A DNA stretch of 64,000 nt from Cellvibrio sp. 79 (GTDB taxonomy: Bacteria > Pseudomonadota > Gammaproteobacteria > Pseudomonadales > Cellvibrionaceae). A model generated the notes under the pieces. That model searched no databases. It was given only the letters and a program-made list of their open reading frames with translations, and was not told the origin of the DNA. A program made the translations under genes and the position numbers. Position 1 is the first letter of the stretch, and every line of letters starts with the position of its first letter. Of this stretch, positions 10,601 through 17,760 are shown piece after piece. The stretch lies in assembly GCA_003056245.1 (NCBI GenBank), contig MVDH01000006.1, positions 343,384 to 407,383 of the forward strand, written 5' to 3'.

Positions 10601-12709
10601 AGTGGCGATATTGACATTGATACTGGAGCCGGACGATGCAGACACACTCGCTATAGTGCCCGTCGCGGTGCCTGTTGTTACGAGAATAAAGTCATCGGTC
10701 GACACATTATTTACCGACTCACTAAACATCACGGTGAATGCCATGCTGGTATCGGTGGATGCTGGAAAGCCGCTTACAGTGATGCTTGTTACCGATGGGG
10801 CAACACCATCGATAACGATATTTTTATTGGCTCCCAACGAGTTTGCCGCTCCCGGAGTGGCCAATGTGAGGATGGCGTTATTGCTAGCGGCATCACGAAT
10901 AGTTCCACTATTCAATGCCAGGGAGTTGGTAGCTACATAATCCAGATCAAGCGTCGTGTTACCCGAGACCACGGTGTAGCTGAACGTCAGCGTGGTGGTA
11001 CCACTGCCGCTGGCATAATTGATCGTTCTGTCAGTAGTGCCTGTTTCCAGTGTCAATTGCGGAATTCCAGTTACCGTTACTGTCTCACTGAAATTCACTT
11101 GAACACTAATGACATCACCTATCTTGTAGGTTCCATTTGCTGTACTTGCAGTCACTGATGACACTGTAGGAGGCTCTGCGTCACCACCGGTGAAACTCAT
11201 CACCGTTCGGTCAGCTAGCGCATCCAGAGAATTGCCGGCACGTCTATTGGCAGGGTCAGGCAACCCTGAATGGAAGCGATTACTGATTTTGGTAGTAAAA
11301 CCCTTTCCATCGGCATCCACGAAAGCGACGGGGTCAATTACCACATAGTAATTAGCACCAATAACGAAACTACCATTAGGGTTGATGGTGACGGTTGACG
11401 CTGTGGCGTTGCCACTCAACGAGGCCCGGGCATCAGTCGCCGCGAATGTTTCGAACACAGTATCGTTGTTGTAATTGCTATCACCATTATCGACCCGGAT
11501 GGTGATCATGCCCGAACCCTTGGAGAGCGTAGAACTATGGTTGAAGGTCAAAACCAGATTGTCGTTAGGGTTGGCAATCCCGTTAGTTGAGGGTGTAAAT
11601 GAGGTTAAGGTTGGCGGTGCATTATCATTGCGGAAAAAAAGGTCGTTAGTCGCACCATTGACCCATTGGTAATAATCGAGGTCGCCATCGTTATCCAAAT
11701 CGGCAAACTTGGCACCAACGGCGCTAATGTTAAGTCCGGTCACACCGGTGGTGATGGCAGTAGAACTGGTAAAGCTGCCACTACCGTCATTAGTCCACAG
11801 TGTCACAGCAGTGGCCGCACCACCCACTTGGCTCAGGATGTCGATGTCACCATCATTATCAACATCGGCGACCTGCATGAAATTGATATTTGCCGTGTTG
11901 AAATCGGTCAAGGGTGCTGTGCTGACCGAGAAGCTACCTGATCCGTTATTCGCGTAGAAAATATCGTTAGCGGCGCCAGAAACCCACTGATAGTAATCAA
12001 GATCACCATCGTTATCGAAATCCGCCAACTTGGCACCTGCGGCGCTGATGTTAAGTCCGACCACGCCGGTTGTGATAGCACTCGAACTGGTAAAGCTGCC
12101 ACTACCATCATTGGTCCATAGTGTCACCGCAGTGGCCGAACCGCCCTCCTGGGTCAGGATGTCAATATCGCCATCGTTATCAACATCGGCGACTTGCATA
12201 AAATTGATATTTGAAGTGTTAAAGTCAGTTAGCGGTAGAGTGCCAGACGAAAAGTTGCCCGACCCGTTATTGGTGTAGTAAATATCGTTAGTAGCGCCGG
12301 AAACCCACTGATAGAAATCCAGGTCACCATCGTTATCGAAATCGGCAAACTTGGCGCCCGCAGCACTGATATTAAGCCCGGTCACGCCGGTTGTAATGAC
12401 GGTAGAACTGCTGAAGCTGCCACTACCGTTATTGGTCCACAGAGTTACAGCGGTGGCCGCGCCACCTTCCTGAGTGAGGATGTCAATGTCGCCATCGCCA
12501 TCGACATCAGCGACCTGTACAAAGTTGATGTTTGATGTATTGAAGTCGGTCAGCGGTACGGTTCCTGACGAAAAACTTTGCGCCGCTAAAATCGGGAAAG
12601 GTATCAATGCCGCCAAAGCGATACCGAACAGCAGTGCCTTTCGTTCAACGCTTTTTAGTGCACCACCTGATGTAGCTTTCTTAATCCTTCCGGATATACC
12701 CAACCGCAT
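4610..12709 (-). CDS. Giant FG-GAP/fn3/Ig repeat surface protein fused to an outer-membrane barrel
   Basis: A 2699-residue exported protein. In order: signal peptide (to about residue 43); three 107-residue FG-GAP/VCBS-like repeats with Ca-binding DxDxDGDxD loops; SbsA-like and other bacterial Ig domains; fibronectin type III-like domains alternating with Ig-like units containing GVCTI/GTCTI cysteines; six about 93-residue He_PIG/cadherin-like repeats; a thrombospondin-3-like Asp-rich stretch (DTDLDGIDDDLEGTGDTDDNGIPD); a choice-of-anchor-type domain; GGGGS plus a hydrophobic helix resembling a GlyGly-CTERM anchor; then, unexpectedly, a second signal-like helix and an OmpA-like barrel ending in F. 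ATG at 12709 has GGGAG upstream. A role in adhesion or surface display is inferred. The last 219 residues may also be made separately (see 5267-5282). Confidence 0.85.
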   Translation of the reverse strand: MRLGISGRIKKATSGGALKSVERKALLFGIALAALIPFPILAAQSFSSGTVPLTDFNTSNINFVQVADVDGDGDIDILTQEGGAATAVTLWTNNGSGSFSSSTVITTGVTGLNISAAGAKFADFDNDGDLDFYQWVSGATNDIYYTNNGSGNFSSGTLPLTDFNTSNINFMQVADVDNDGDIDILTQEGGSATAVTLWTNDGSGSFTSSSAITTGVVGLNISAAGAKLADFDNDGDLDYYQWVSGAANDIFYANNGSGSFSVSTAPLTDFNTANINFMQVADVDNDGDIDILSQVGGAATAVTLWTNDGSGSFTSSTAITTGVTGLNISAVGAKFADLDNDGDLDYYQWVNGATNDLFFRNDNAPPTLTSFTPSTNGIANPNDNLVLTFNHSSTLSKGSGMITIRVDNGDSNYNNDTVFETFAATDARASLSGNATASTVTINPNGSFVIGANYYVVIDPVAFVDADGKGFTTKISNRFHSGLPDPANRRAGNSLDALADRTVMSFTGGDAEPPTVSSVTASTANGTYKIGDVISVQVNFSETVTVTGIPQLTLETGTTDRTINYASGSGTTTLTFSYTVVSGNTTLDLDYVATNSLALNSGTIRDAASNNAILTLATPGAANSLGANKNIVIDGVAPSVTSITVSGFPASTDTSMAFTVMFSESVNNVSTDDFILVTTGTATGTIASVSASSGSSINVNIATITGNGTIKINLNGSTNVADDAGNSIPSYSSGSTHTVASPTVPGAPTIGTATAGDGQATVTFTAPGNGGSPITTYTATANPGGATGTCAGPTACVITVGSLTNGTAYTFSVTATNGVGTGSASGASNSATPMANQIITFAQPSSYNFGATPTLTASSAYAIGGAATGFAIDFTSSTTGVCTITSGGALTFVSAGTCTIDADQAGNSSTNAASTVTRSFTVNAVVPGAPTIGTATAGDQQATVTFTAPSSTGGAAISPNGYTVTANPGGNTEVGSSSPITVTGLTNGISYTFTVTATNSAGTGAASLASNSVVPAAPQTITFANPGSQNFGTTPDLRVVNGGASATSGLNVTFTSSTTGVCTVTSEGVLTFLTVGTCTINADQAGDSSYLAATQITRSFTVNAVVAGAPTSVVATPGDTQAIVAFAAPTNTGGTSITGYTVTVSPADVAPVNGAGSPIVITGLTNGQPYTFTVTADNSAGTGPASSSSNSVTPAATQTITFNNPGSQNFGTTPTFTATSDSGLNPTFTSSTTGVCTITTGGLVTFVTTGTCTINADQAGNGSYLPATQVTRSFTVNAVLPGAPTIGSATAGVAQASVSFTAPTFTGGAVITSYTVTANPGGATASGSGSPVTITGLSNGTSYSFTVTATNSVGTGSASAASNSVTPNGAPLISGIPAITVAEDAAYSFTPTASDSVGDILTFSITNKPSWASFNTATGALTGTPTNADVGTTTGIVISVSDGSLSASLAAFNLVVTNVNDAPLISGTPAITVAQDAAYSFTPTASDDDVGDVLTYSITNKPTWASFNTATGALTGTPANTDVGTTTGIVISVSDGTASTSLAAFNLAVTNVNDAPLISGTPAITVAQDAAYSFIPTASDVDAGDVLTFSITNKPTWASFNTTTGALTGTPTNADVGSTTGILISVSDGTVSASLAAFNLEVTNVNEAPVISGTPATSLAQDVAYSFIPTVTDEDVGNVMTYSITNKPVWASFDTDTGMLTGTPTNADVGTTTGIVISVNDGTVTVSLAAFNLAVTNVNDAPVISGTPATTIAQSLTYSFTPTASDEDVGDVLTFSIANKPTWASFNTATGALTGTPANVDVGTTTGIVISVSDGTLSASLAAFNLVVTNVNDAPVISGTPITSLNQDTAYSFIPTAADEDVGDVLTFSITNKPTWASFNTATGALTGTPAGADSGVTTGIVISVSDGTVSASLPAFNLEVVSTVDPLQPIVTAPAAIEVNATALFTPISLRQLLSLNANATQAQVDQALKSLAADGVSGSNCCTVMAEGLQPGNVLLVRPGHHLLKWKATNASGVTGEASQVVNVKPLVSLSKSQVAIRGSNVEFRVLLNGPSPVYPLSIPYVVDASSTATTQEHNLVSGTATFTQPGQVEVVVPVSLNAVTGFSDSQLVVVLGDGINAGASKRHTIDIRQGNVAPIVTLSITQGGFNTSLVTPAGGPVTVTATVTDLNQGDTHSFDWSATTGLADTDGNPTNAVRVFSPAGLNGSNQVKVTVTDSGGASVQASAYFRVVGALPVLSPNTDTDLDGIDDDLEGTGDTDDNGIPDYLDNMPSTNILPQQGDTTNAYLIECDPGVRCGLGLFARTSTSGGVQILNDELGTIPDIEVDKVFEPVGGVFDFAIRDLPTPGQAVRVVVPQRAAIPANATYRKFQRGRWVSFVIDADNAIHSAPGNPGYCPPPGTDDWTPGLTAGHLCVQLTIKDGGPNDDDGLVNSAVVDPGAVSVQLEIPEPPEPPKPPVEIKTTGGGGSIQALWVLLLGGLLMVKRVSSQSKVKGKIIAAALGVVTILASIATQAASGPYLRIDASNVSSSQREEDFTAALAAANYDLIIDRYDTNRTGYQLAFGYQWDQHASTEIGYLDLGEVDVDLTVAGETNLGTIPWHIGQEYPFSAEGFTLVQGLTLNPADGFRVIGEIGVFIWRGEVDVENEVIAIKRDRGEDPIVGVRFELPIQEKFGLGLGVRRIYFDTQEADLVSLTGTFRF
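5267..5282 (-). promoter_or_regulatory. In-frame internal ribosome binding site and ATG for the barrel
   Basis: Within the giant gene the anchor helix codons contain GGGAGGA (5276-5282), six bases before an in-frame ATG (5269-5267, codon 2481). Starting there gives a 219-residue protein (4610-5269) with a basic n-region, the hydrophobic core IIAAALGVVTILASIATQA with an AxA-like cleavage site, and an eight-strand-like barrel ending in RF. This has every element of an independent outer-membrane protein gene, so either a stop codon was lost between two genes or both products are made. Confidence 0.6.
6930..8620 (-). repeat. Tandem ~279-bp repeats coding He_PIG/cadherin-like domains
   Basis: Six consecutive units of about 93 residues, each with AYSFxPTAxDxxxGDVLTFSI, NKPTWASFNTATGALTGTP and TTGIVISVSDGT. 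The units are alike at DNA level as well as protein level, so recombination could change the copy number. Confidence 0.85.
11640..12590 (-). repeat. Three ~321-bp FG-GAP/VCBS repeat units
   Basis: Three nearly identical units of 107 residues at the mature N-terminus, each with DVDxDGDIDIL and DFDNDGDLDxYQW calcium-loop motifs. The DNA of the units is almost the same, indicating recent duplication or gene conversion. Confidence 0.85.
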
Positions 12710-12825
12710 GCTGCCACTCCCAATATCATTGCAATATGTTCAGAAAAATCGTAGGGAAACGCCTGATTTAAAACGCTAAAGATCTGCTCCATCCCACGTA
12801 TTTTTGTTATCGGACACGAAGCCCA

Positions 12826-12858
12826 CCTGTACAAAACCTTTATGGGCATATGTACAGG
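12826..12858. promoter_or_regulatory. Inverted repeat upstream of the giant surface-protein gene
   Basis: CCTGTACA (12826-12833) and TGTACAGG (12851-12858) form a perfect 8-bp inverted repeat with 17 bp between, about 120 bp before the start of the 2699-residue gene. It could be an operator; no T-tract follows, so a terminator for the upstream gene is less likely. Confidence 0.4.
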
Positions 12859-12883
12859 CGCGCTTTAAAACTCACGCGTTTGC

Positions 12884-13534
12884 TTAATTGCGTGAAGGGA
12901 ATATGCCCTCGGTCGCGATAATGAAATTAATACCCAGGTAAGGCTGGGCTATTGAAAAAGGAAGATTATTACCTGCCATTCCTACGGTAACGGTGCCCGT
13001 TGGCGTTACGCTTCCACCACCACTAACACCTCCCAGGCTACCTTTAGCGCCCGTTGCCGGTGCAGTGCTGGTATATAACCCCTGGAAGTCAACGGAATCG
13101 CCGCCACTGGTCGCTGCAGTTACAGCAGTCAGATAGGTAGTAGAACCATTGGTCGGATTGGCTATTGCGCCTGAGGATGATGTACCAACCTCAATTGTCG
13201 GGGCGCCAACCTGACTTTGCGTTCCCTGGAAAACTGCCTGGTGGTTGTGAGTTGGCAGTTGGTTGGTAGTGAGGGTAACAGTCGGAGTACCAGCTGCTTC
13301 ACCGAGAACAACAGGAGGAAAGCCTGGCCCTTGTCCTTGCCCTGTCGGCACACGTCCGCGCAAATCCGGTAATCCAAATGTCGTTTGTCCATTACCACCG
13401 TAAGTGGTACCCAGGATTGAAAACAACGCCGTGTTTTGTGCGATTGACAACAATTGTCCCTGGCAAAGCGCCCATCCGCGTGGGGCAAAATTGCCAGCAA
13501 ACATAATGATTTCACCAATAAACGGTTCAGACAT
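12884..13534 (-). CDS. Phage tail-collar domain protein (microcystin-dependent protein type)
   Basis: A 216-residue protein starting with a tail-collar domain: FIGEIIMFAGNFAPRGWALCQGQLLSIAQNTALFSILGTTYGGNGQTTFGLPDLRGRVP is textbook for this family, followed by a Gly/Thr/Ser-rich tail and the closing LGINFIIATEG strand. Related stand-alone chromosomal proteins, unlike phage tail fibres, occur in many bacteria with no tail genes nearby, and none are seen here. Their function is not established; surface or secreted roles have been proposed. AAGGAG precedes the start. The next genes on this strand (GNAT, sulfotransferase, hydroxylase) may modify it or a related surface protein, which is inference from position only. 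Confidence 0.85.
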   Translation of the reverse strand: MSEPFIGEIIMFAGNFAPRGWALCQGQLLSIAQNTALFSILGTTYGGNGQTTFGLPDLRGRVPTGQGQGPGFPPVVLGEAAGTPTVTLTTNQLPTHNHQAVFQGTQSQVGAPTIEVGTSSSGAIANPTNGSTTYLTAVTAATSGGDSVDFQGLYTSTAPATGAKGSLGGVSGGGSVTPTGTVTVGMAGNNLPFSIAQPYLGINFIIATEGIFPSRN

Positions 13535-13827
13535 AATTTTCTCCTTAATAATTTTAAGATTTATTTCAAGTGCAAAAATGGTCCTTCCGTTTTAACAAGC
13601 CTGATTAATAATCATCTCAAGCCAATCAAAAACTATACAACTCCCGGCTAAACACCTTGCTCTCCCAAAGAAAACATCAATCAACTCTAGGTGATATTTT
13701 TCAAAACACCAGCTGATTGTTTTTCATACTAAACAAGTGGGAAAAATGACTCTTTCGCCAGTTTATAAATACTGGATGGAGAATTAAATTACGCACCATA
13801 ACAGGCGACAGCAGAAACTGGCTTTGT
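13535..13827. other. Intergenic stretch without a recognised gene
   Basis: A/T-rich spacer between the tail-collar gene and the GNAT gene upstream of it on the same strand. I see only the ribosome binding site next to 13534; no convincing terminator or small gene. It probably holds the promoter of the tail-collar gene. Confidence 0.5.
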
Positions 13828-14313
13828 TTAATTCCACAGCAGGGTGTCGTGGGTTGGCGATGATTTGATGAGGGTAAATCCCAGCGCAAGATATAATTTT
13901 TTTGCTCGAGTATTTTGCTGGTCAACTGCGAGTCGCAACGGCAGCGATTGCTGCGCAGCGACTTTTTTTAATGCACGCAAGATCGCCGAGCCAAAACCTT
14001 TGCCGCGCATAGCATTCAGTAATGCGATATCAATAACATGAAGGCTTTCGCTGGTATTGTTCAGGATAATCTTGCCCACCGGTTGGGAATGAAGCTCGAT
14101 AATAAAGGTCTCAGCTGCGGGAAATGAAGCCAGGTAAGACGCTTGCTGCATCATGAATTGTTGCTTGATTAAAAAATCAACTTGCGATTTTGGTACGGGC
14201 ATTTGATAGAGATAATCACGTGTTGAAAAAAAAAGCGTTTCCATAAACGCTTGATCTTGTAATTGAACTGCGCGCAGCCCCAACCCAAACGGTAATGAAA
14301 GATTACTGAACAT
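13828..14313 (-). CDS. GNAT family N-acetyltransferase
   Basis: A 161-residue single-domain GNAT. The acetyl-CoA pyrophosphate loop is seen in ALLNAMRGKGFGSAIL (the R/Q-x-x-G-x-G/A motif), followed by the helix LRALKKVAAQQSLPLRLAV and the late strand TRAKKLYLALGFTLI typical of the family. The substrate is unknown. Its start overlaps the end of the sulfotransferase gene by 11 bases, and that gene overlaps the hydroxylase gene, so the three are one translationally coupled unit. It is the last gene of that unit and probably modifies the same target as its partners. Confidence 0.85.
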   Translation of the reverse strand: MFSNLSLPFGLGLRAVQLQDQAFMETLFFSTRDYLYQMPVPKSQVDFLIKQQFMMQQASYLASFPAAETFIIELHSQPVGKIILNNTSESLHVIDIALLNAMRGKGFGSAILRALKKVAAQQSLPLRLAVDQQNTRAKKLYLALGFTLIKSSPTHDTLLWN

Positions 14314-15463
14314 CTATAATCACCTCGCAAGGTTTAAGCGCCAAATGAATTACTTGATTATAAGCAGGCATTAATTGTGTCTCGATTTGCTGTCGCTCTT
14401 CAGCAGTAAAACATTGCTGTTTATTTACGCTATCGGCAATAAATACCTGTCCCGGAGTTTTCGAATGGAACTGCATTCGCTTTTGTATTTTTAAAAAACC
14501 TTGTTCAGCAACGACACACCCAAACCACGCAAAAACAGCCACAACCTCTTGTGCGCGCAATCGTTGATAATCAACCAAGCGAATATTTTGATCCAACAGT
14601 TTTTCACCCATCGCCTGCAGCAAACACCGAAGTATCTGGACACGTTTGTCCAATATACTTTGATCAATAGACTGTGCTGTAAAAACAGGATTGAATCCGG
14701 CAAGGGTTGGGTCACCACTCATATGTCGCCCCACCGAACGCTGGTGCGATGCCAGGATCTCCAATGGATTGCGTACCAAAAAAATCGCCGGCACCTGCGG
14801 ATATAACTCCCGGATCAATTCCCAGCGAAAAATGTCCCAGGCATTCCATTTAATAATCATCTGCGGGCGAGCTGCAAATGCAGCTGCCTGTAAATTAATA
14901 AATGCACGCAAGCAAGTTTGATGCTCATGCGCTGATAATTTGTTATCCAATAACAACTCTGTCAGCAACGGCGATTCAGAAAAAACACAGGTAGTTTCCA
15001 ATTCCGACAAGCAACCCGAAATCAATGTAGATCCACAGCGTGATAGGTGAAAAATGAATCCGGCCGGTTGGACTTCAACTGATGCTGCACCTTGTTGTAT
15101 TGCAATCTCCAATGAACTTCGCGGTTGGAAAATTTGATTAAACAATTGTTGGCAACAGCGGGAAATATACTCATCCTGAAATGGTTCAGTGGCATGCCCC
15201 ACAGGAATTAACCAATTTACTACGCGGCGCTTTGGTTGGTAGCGATAAGGCAACCAATTACCAGCCAATATTGCATTACCGCCAATAGGTATTTGATTGC
15301 AACGATTGATTTCACTTAACAATTCGTTATCGTCAAATTGATTGCAATCCCATAACTTTTTTATGCGCGCAAGGAGCTCGCCCAGTGATTGTGCTTGCTG
15401 GCAATATTCCAATTGCTCAGTAGAACTGATTAATGTGCAATAGCGGATAAAATAATTACTCAC
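14303..15463 (-). CDS. PAPS-dependent sulfotransferase family protein
   Basis: A 386-residue protein with a sulfotransferase core. HLSRCGSTL at residues 139-147 is the 5'-phosphosulfate-binding loop, and FLVRNPLEILASHQRS further on is the 3'-phosphate-binding motif with its conserved Arg and Ser. The N-terminal 120 residues are extra to the core and unrecognised. It should transfer sulfate from PAPS to a protein, sugar or small-molecule acceptor. Supporting context: an APS kinase gene, which makes PAPS, starts divergently about 80 bp beyond the operon's first gene. The gene overlaps the upstream hydroxylase by 8 bases and the downstream GNAT by 11. Confidence 0.85.
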   Translation of the reverse strand: MSNYFIRYCTLISSTEQLEYCQQAQSLGELLARIKKLWDCNQFDDNELLSEINRCNQIPIGGNAILAGNWLPYRYQPKRRVVNWLIPVGHATEPFQDEYISRCCQQLFNQIFQPRSSLEIAIQQGAASVEVQPAGFIFHLSRCGSTLISGCLSELETTCVFSESPLLTELLLDNKLSAHEHQTCLRAFINLQAAAFAARPQMIIKWNAWDIFRWELIRELYPQVPAIFLVRNPLEILASHQRSVGRHMSGDPTLAGFNPVFTAQSIDQSILDKRVQILRCLLQAMGEKLLDQNIRLVDYQRLRAQEVVAVFAWFGCVVAEQGFLKIQKRMQFHSKTPGQVFIADSVNKQQCFTAEERQQIETQLMPAYNQVIHLALKPCEVIIDVQ

Positions 15464-16091
15464 TTACGGCTCCACGTTGAATCTTTTCGCGCAGCCAATC
15501 ATTCACCACACAATCAATCACCAGATTAATTCGATCTTCATCGCCGCGGTTATAAACCTCGTGCGTCTGATCCGCATTGAAATACCACAATTCACCGGCA
15601 TTCATCGGAATTCGTTGGTTATCGACAAGGAAACTCACCGCAGCGCTGGTATGAATGGGCACATGCAAACGCGCCTCACCAAATTCCATACCCAAACCCT
15701 GATCGCGATGGGGTTTGATTTCAGCACCCGCCGCCAAACGCATCAAACGCGCGGCTTTTACCGGGCAATGTAATTGCGCAAATATGGATTTAATGTGCGG
15801 ACAATGTTCCAGCACCGGCAGGTTTTCCCATTTATCACCTGCCGCAATGGAAAAACCTTGCAGGATTGGATGGGCATCGACAAATTGCTGCTGGCAACGC
15901 AACGGTAATACATCCCATTTGCCCACATAATCGTGCCGGTTGACGTGGTCGACCCAGGGCTGCTGCAAATTTAGCAACAAGAGCTGTTCGACTTCATGGC
16001 GCAACTGATCGATAGCAACATTGCACGCAATGCGCGCAAAGGGAATTACGTTTTCTTCGTTATTATTCACGGAGTCTGGAAACTGTTTCAA
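15456..16091 (-). CDS. Aspartyl/asparaginyl beta-hydroxylase-like dioxygenase
   Basis: A 211-residue iron/2-oxoglutarate oxygenase of the aspartyl/asparaginyl beta-hydroxylase class. H128-x-D130 (in KPHRDQG) and H177 (in NADQTHEV) are the likely iron ligands, and R187 (in DEDRINLVID) the 2-oxoglutarate-binding Arg. LHVPIHTSAAVSFLVD and the GELWYFNAD turn are family hallmarks. Bacterial members hydroxylate Asp/Asn or related residues in proteins or peptides; the substrate here is unknown. It is the first gene of the hydroxylase-sulfotransferase-GNAT unit. Hydroxylation could create the acceptor for the sulfotransferase, which is inference. Confidence 0.85.
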   Translation of the reverse strand: MKQFPDSVNNNEENVIPFARIACNVAIDQLRHEVEQLLLLNLQQPWVDHVNRHDYVGKWDVLPLRCQQQFVDAHPILQGFSIAAGDKWENLPVLEHCPHIKSIFAQLHCPVKAARLMRLAAGAEIKPHRDQGLGMEFGEARLHVPIHTSAAVSFLVDNQRIPMNAGELWYFNADQTHEVYNRGDEDRINLVIDCVVNDWLREKIQRGAVSE

Positions 16092-16170
16092 AGACTAGCC
16101 TCGGTTAGCCATTACGATTAATATCCCTTAAAACCTCTCCATCAAATTTCCTAATACCATCAGGCCGTCA

Positions 16171-16734
16171 ATGCAAACACCCGACAAACGCTTTAATTGC
16201 CCGCCCTGCGTATTCTGGTTTACCGGCTTAAGCGGCTCGGGAAAATCAACCACCGCATTAGCATTGCAAGCAACGTTACAAGCCAATCATTGCAAAACCT
16301 ATTTACTGGATGGCGATGTACTGCGCACGGGTTTATGCAAGGATCTCGGTTTCACCATGGCGGACCGCCACGAAAATATCCGGCGCGTCGGTGAAGTGGC
16401 AAAACTGATGATCGATGCCAGCATTGTGGTAATCACTGCAACCATCTCGCCACTACAAAAAATGCGCGACGATATTCGCGCGCGTTTTTCTCCATCGGAA
16501 TTCATTGAAATTTTTATCGATACGCCGCTGGAAGTCTGTGAACAGCGCGATCCAAAAGGTTTATACCGTAAAGCCCGCGCTGGAAAAATTACCGAATTCA
16601 CTGGTATAGACTCCGCGTATGAAGTGCCGCAGGCACCCGAGCTTCATTTACATACCCTCAGCAAAACCCCGGAAGAAAACGCACAGGAAATTTTGCGATA
16701 TTTACAACAAGCCGGTTACTTTTCACCCAGGTGA
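16171..16734 (+). CDS. cysC: Adenylylsulfate kinase
   Basis: APS kinase, 187 residues, phosphorylating adenylylsulfate at the 3' position to give PAPS. Walker A is GLSGSGKST (residues 19-27), followed by [36 protein letters not shown], the classic APS-binding block, and [25 protein letters not shown], the family-specific lid. It stands alone with no cysN/cysD or PAPS reductase nearby, and is divergent from the sulfotransferase operon. That suggests PAPS made here feeds sulfation rather than cysteine synthesis. The 79-bp divergent gap must hold both promoters. Confidence 0.95.
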   Translation: MQTPDKRFNCPPCVFWFTGLSGSGKSTTALALQATLQANHCKTYLLDGDVLRTGLCKDLGFTMADRHENIRRVGEVAKLMIDASIVVITATISPLQKMRDDIRARFSPSEFIEIFIDTPLEVCEQRDPKGLYRKARAGKITEFTGIDSAYEVPQAPELHLHTLSKTPEENAQEILRYLQQAGYFSPR

Positions 16735-16735
16735 T

Positions 16736-17626
16736 TTACAAAATAACCATTAGCAAAAATGGCAAACCGATAAATGCAATCAGTGTAGACACTAATACCA
16801 TCGCCGCCACTTCTTCCGGCTTATGACCGTAACGCAGCGCCAACAGATAGTTAAATACTGCTATAGGCATGGCAGATTGCAATAACACCACATTACGCGA
16901 TACCCCGGTCAAGCCCATTAATTCGCACACAATAAAGCCAAAAAACAAACCGCCGCCAACGCGTATCAGGCTAAAAAATAAACTGCGTTTCCAGAAATTA
17001 ATTTTCAACGTGGCGAGTGACACACCGAGCGCAATGGTCATTAACGGAATGGCGATGCCGCCTAATAAATCCAGTGTGTTGCTGATCCAGCGCGGCAAAT
17101 CGGTGTCGGTAATCAATAAGATCACCGCGATCAGCATCGAATAAATAACCGGCTGTTTAAGAATGGATTCCATGCGCTTTAGTATTCCACCATCACTCGT
17201 AGTAACAATTAATAAACCTACAGTAAATGTGGCGACCATCATCACCATAAATGAACCCAGCGCGAGCGCGAGACCGGTTTGGCCATAAGCGAATAAGCAC
17301 AACGGCAAACCCATATTGCCGTTATTGGGGAATACCAGCGGCGGCAAATAAGTGGCAATTTCCAGTTTCATCCAGCGCAGCAACGCCCAGCCGAATAAGC
17401 CCATCGCGGTCATGGTAATTGCTGTCGCCAATGCAACCTGCCCCATTATTTCAGGCTGTACTTCTACTTTGGCCATCACCCCGATGATCAAACAGGGTGT
17501 GCCGATATTCATCACAATGCGCGAAATAAAATCCGAGGGAAAATCGGTGCCGGTTTTACCCCAGATAAAACCCGCACCGACCGAAATCATTATCGGAGCC
17601 AAAATCGCGAGCAATTCGCTCAACAT
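16736..17626 (-). CDS. AEC family (auxin efflux carrier-like) permease
   Basis: An integral inner-membrane protein of about 296 residues with roughly ten hydrophobic segments. LAPIMISVGAGFIWG near the N-terminus, VFPNNGNMGLPL in the middle and LQSAMPIAVFNYLLALRYG near the end are conserved AEC blocks. The family moves organic anions such as malate or malonate; the substrate here is unknown. I chose the ATG at 17626, which places the first helix at the N-terminus as in other members; the longer frame uses TTG and adds 15 residues with no helix. It converges tightly on cysC, ending 2 bp from it, with no separate terminator. Confidence 0.85.
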   Translation of the reverse strand: MLSELLAILAPIMISVGAGFIWGKTGTDFPSDFISRIVMNIGTPCLIIGVMAKVEVQPEIMGQVALATAITMTAMGLFGWALLRWMKLEIATYLPPLVFPNNGNMGLPLCLFAYGQTGLALALGSFMVMMVATFTVGLLIVTTSDGGILKRMESILKQPVIYSMLIAVILLITDTDLPRWISNTLDLLGGIAIPLMTIALGVSLATLKINFWKRSLFFSLIRVGGGLFFGFIVCELMGLTGVSRNVVLLQSAMPIAVFNYLLALRYGHKPEEVAAMVLVSTLIAFIGLPFLLMVIL

Positions 17627-17760
17627 AGGAAATCCAGTTATCAAATTTGGAGAGGCGCATATTACCGGCAACTTGTCTACCGGTGATAGCTGACACGGGA
17701 AAACAGCTTCTATATGCTGGTCGATATTTCCTGCGTATCACCTCGTGGATCTTTTAATTT

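Noticed and set aside
14303..16734. Sulfotransferase and APS kinase as NodH/NodQ-like members of the biosynthetic cluster
   Set aside because: They lie 5-7 kb away, are separated by unrelated plus- and minus-strand genes, and form their own coupled unit, so I do not count them in the cluster.
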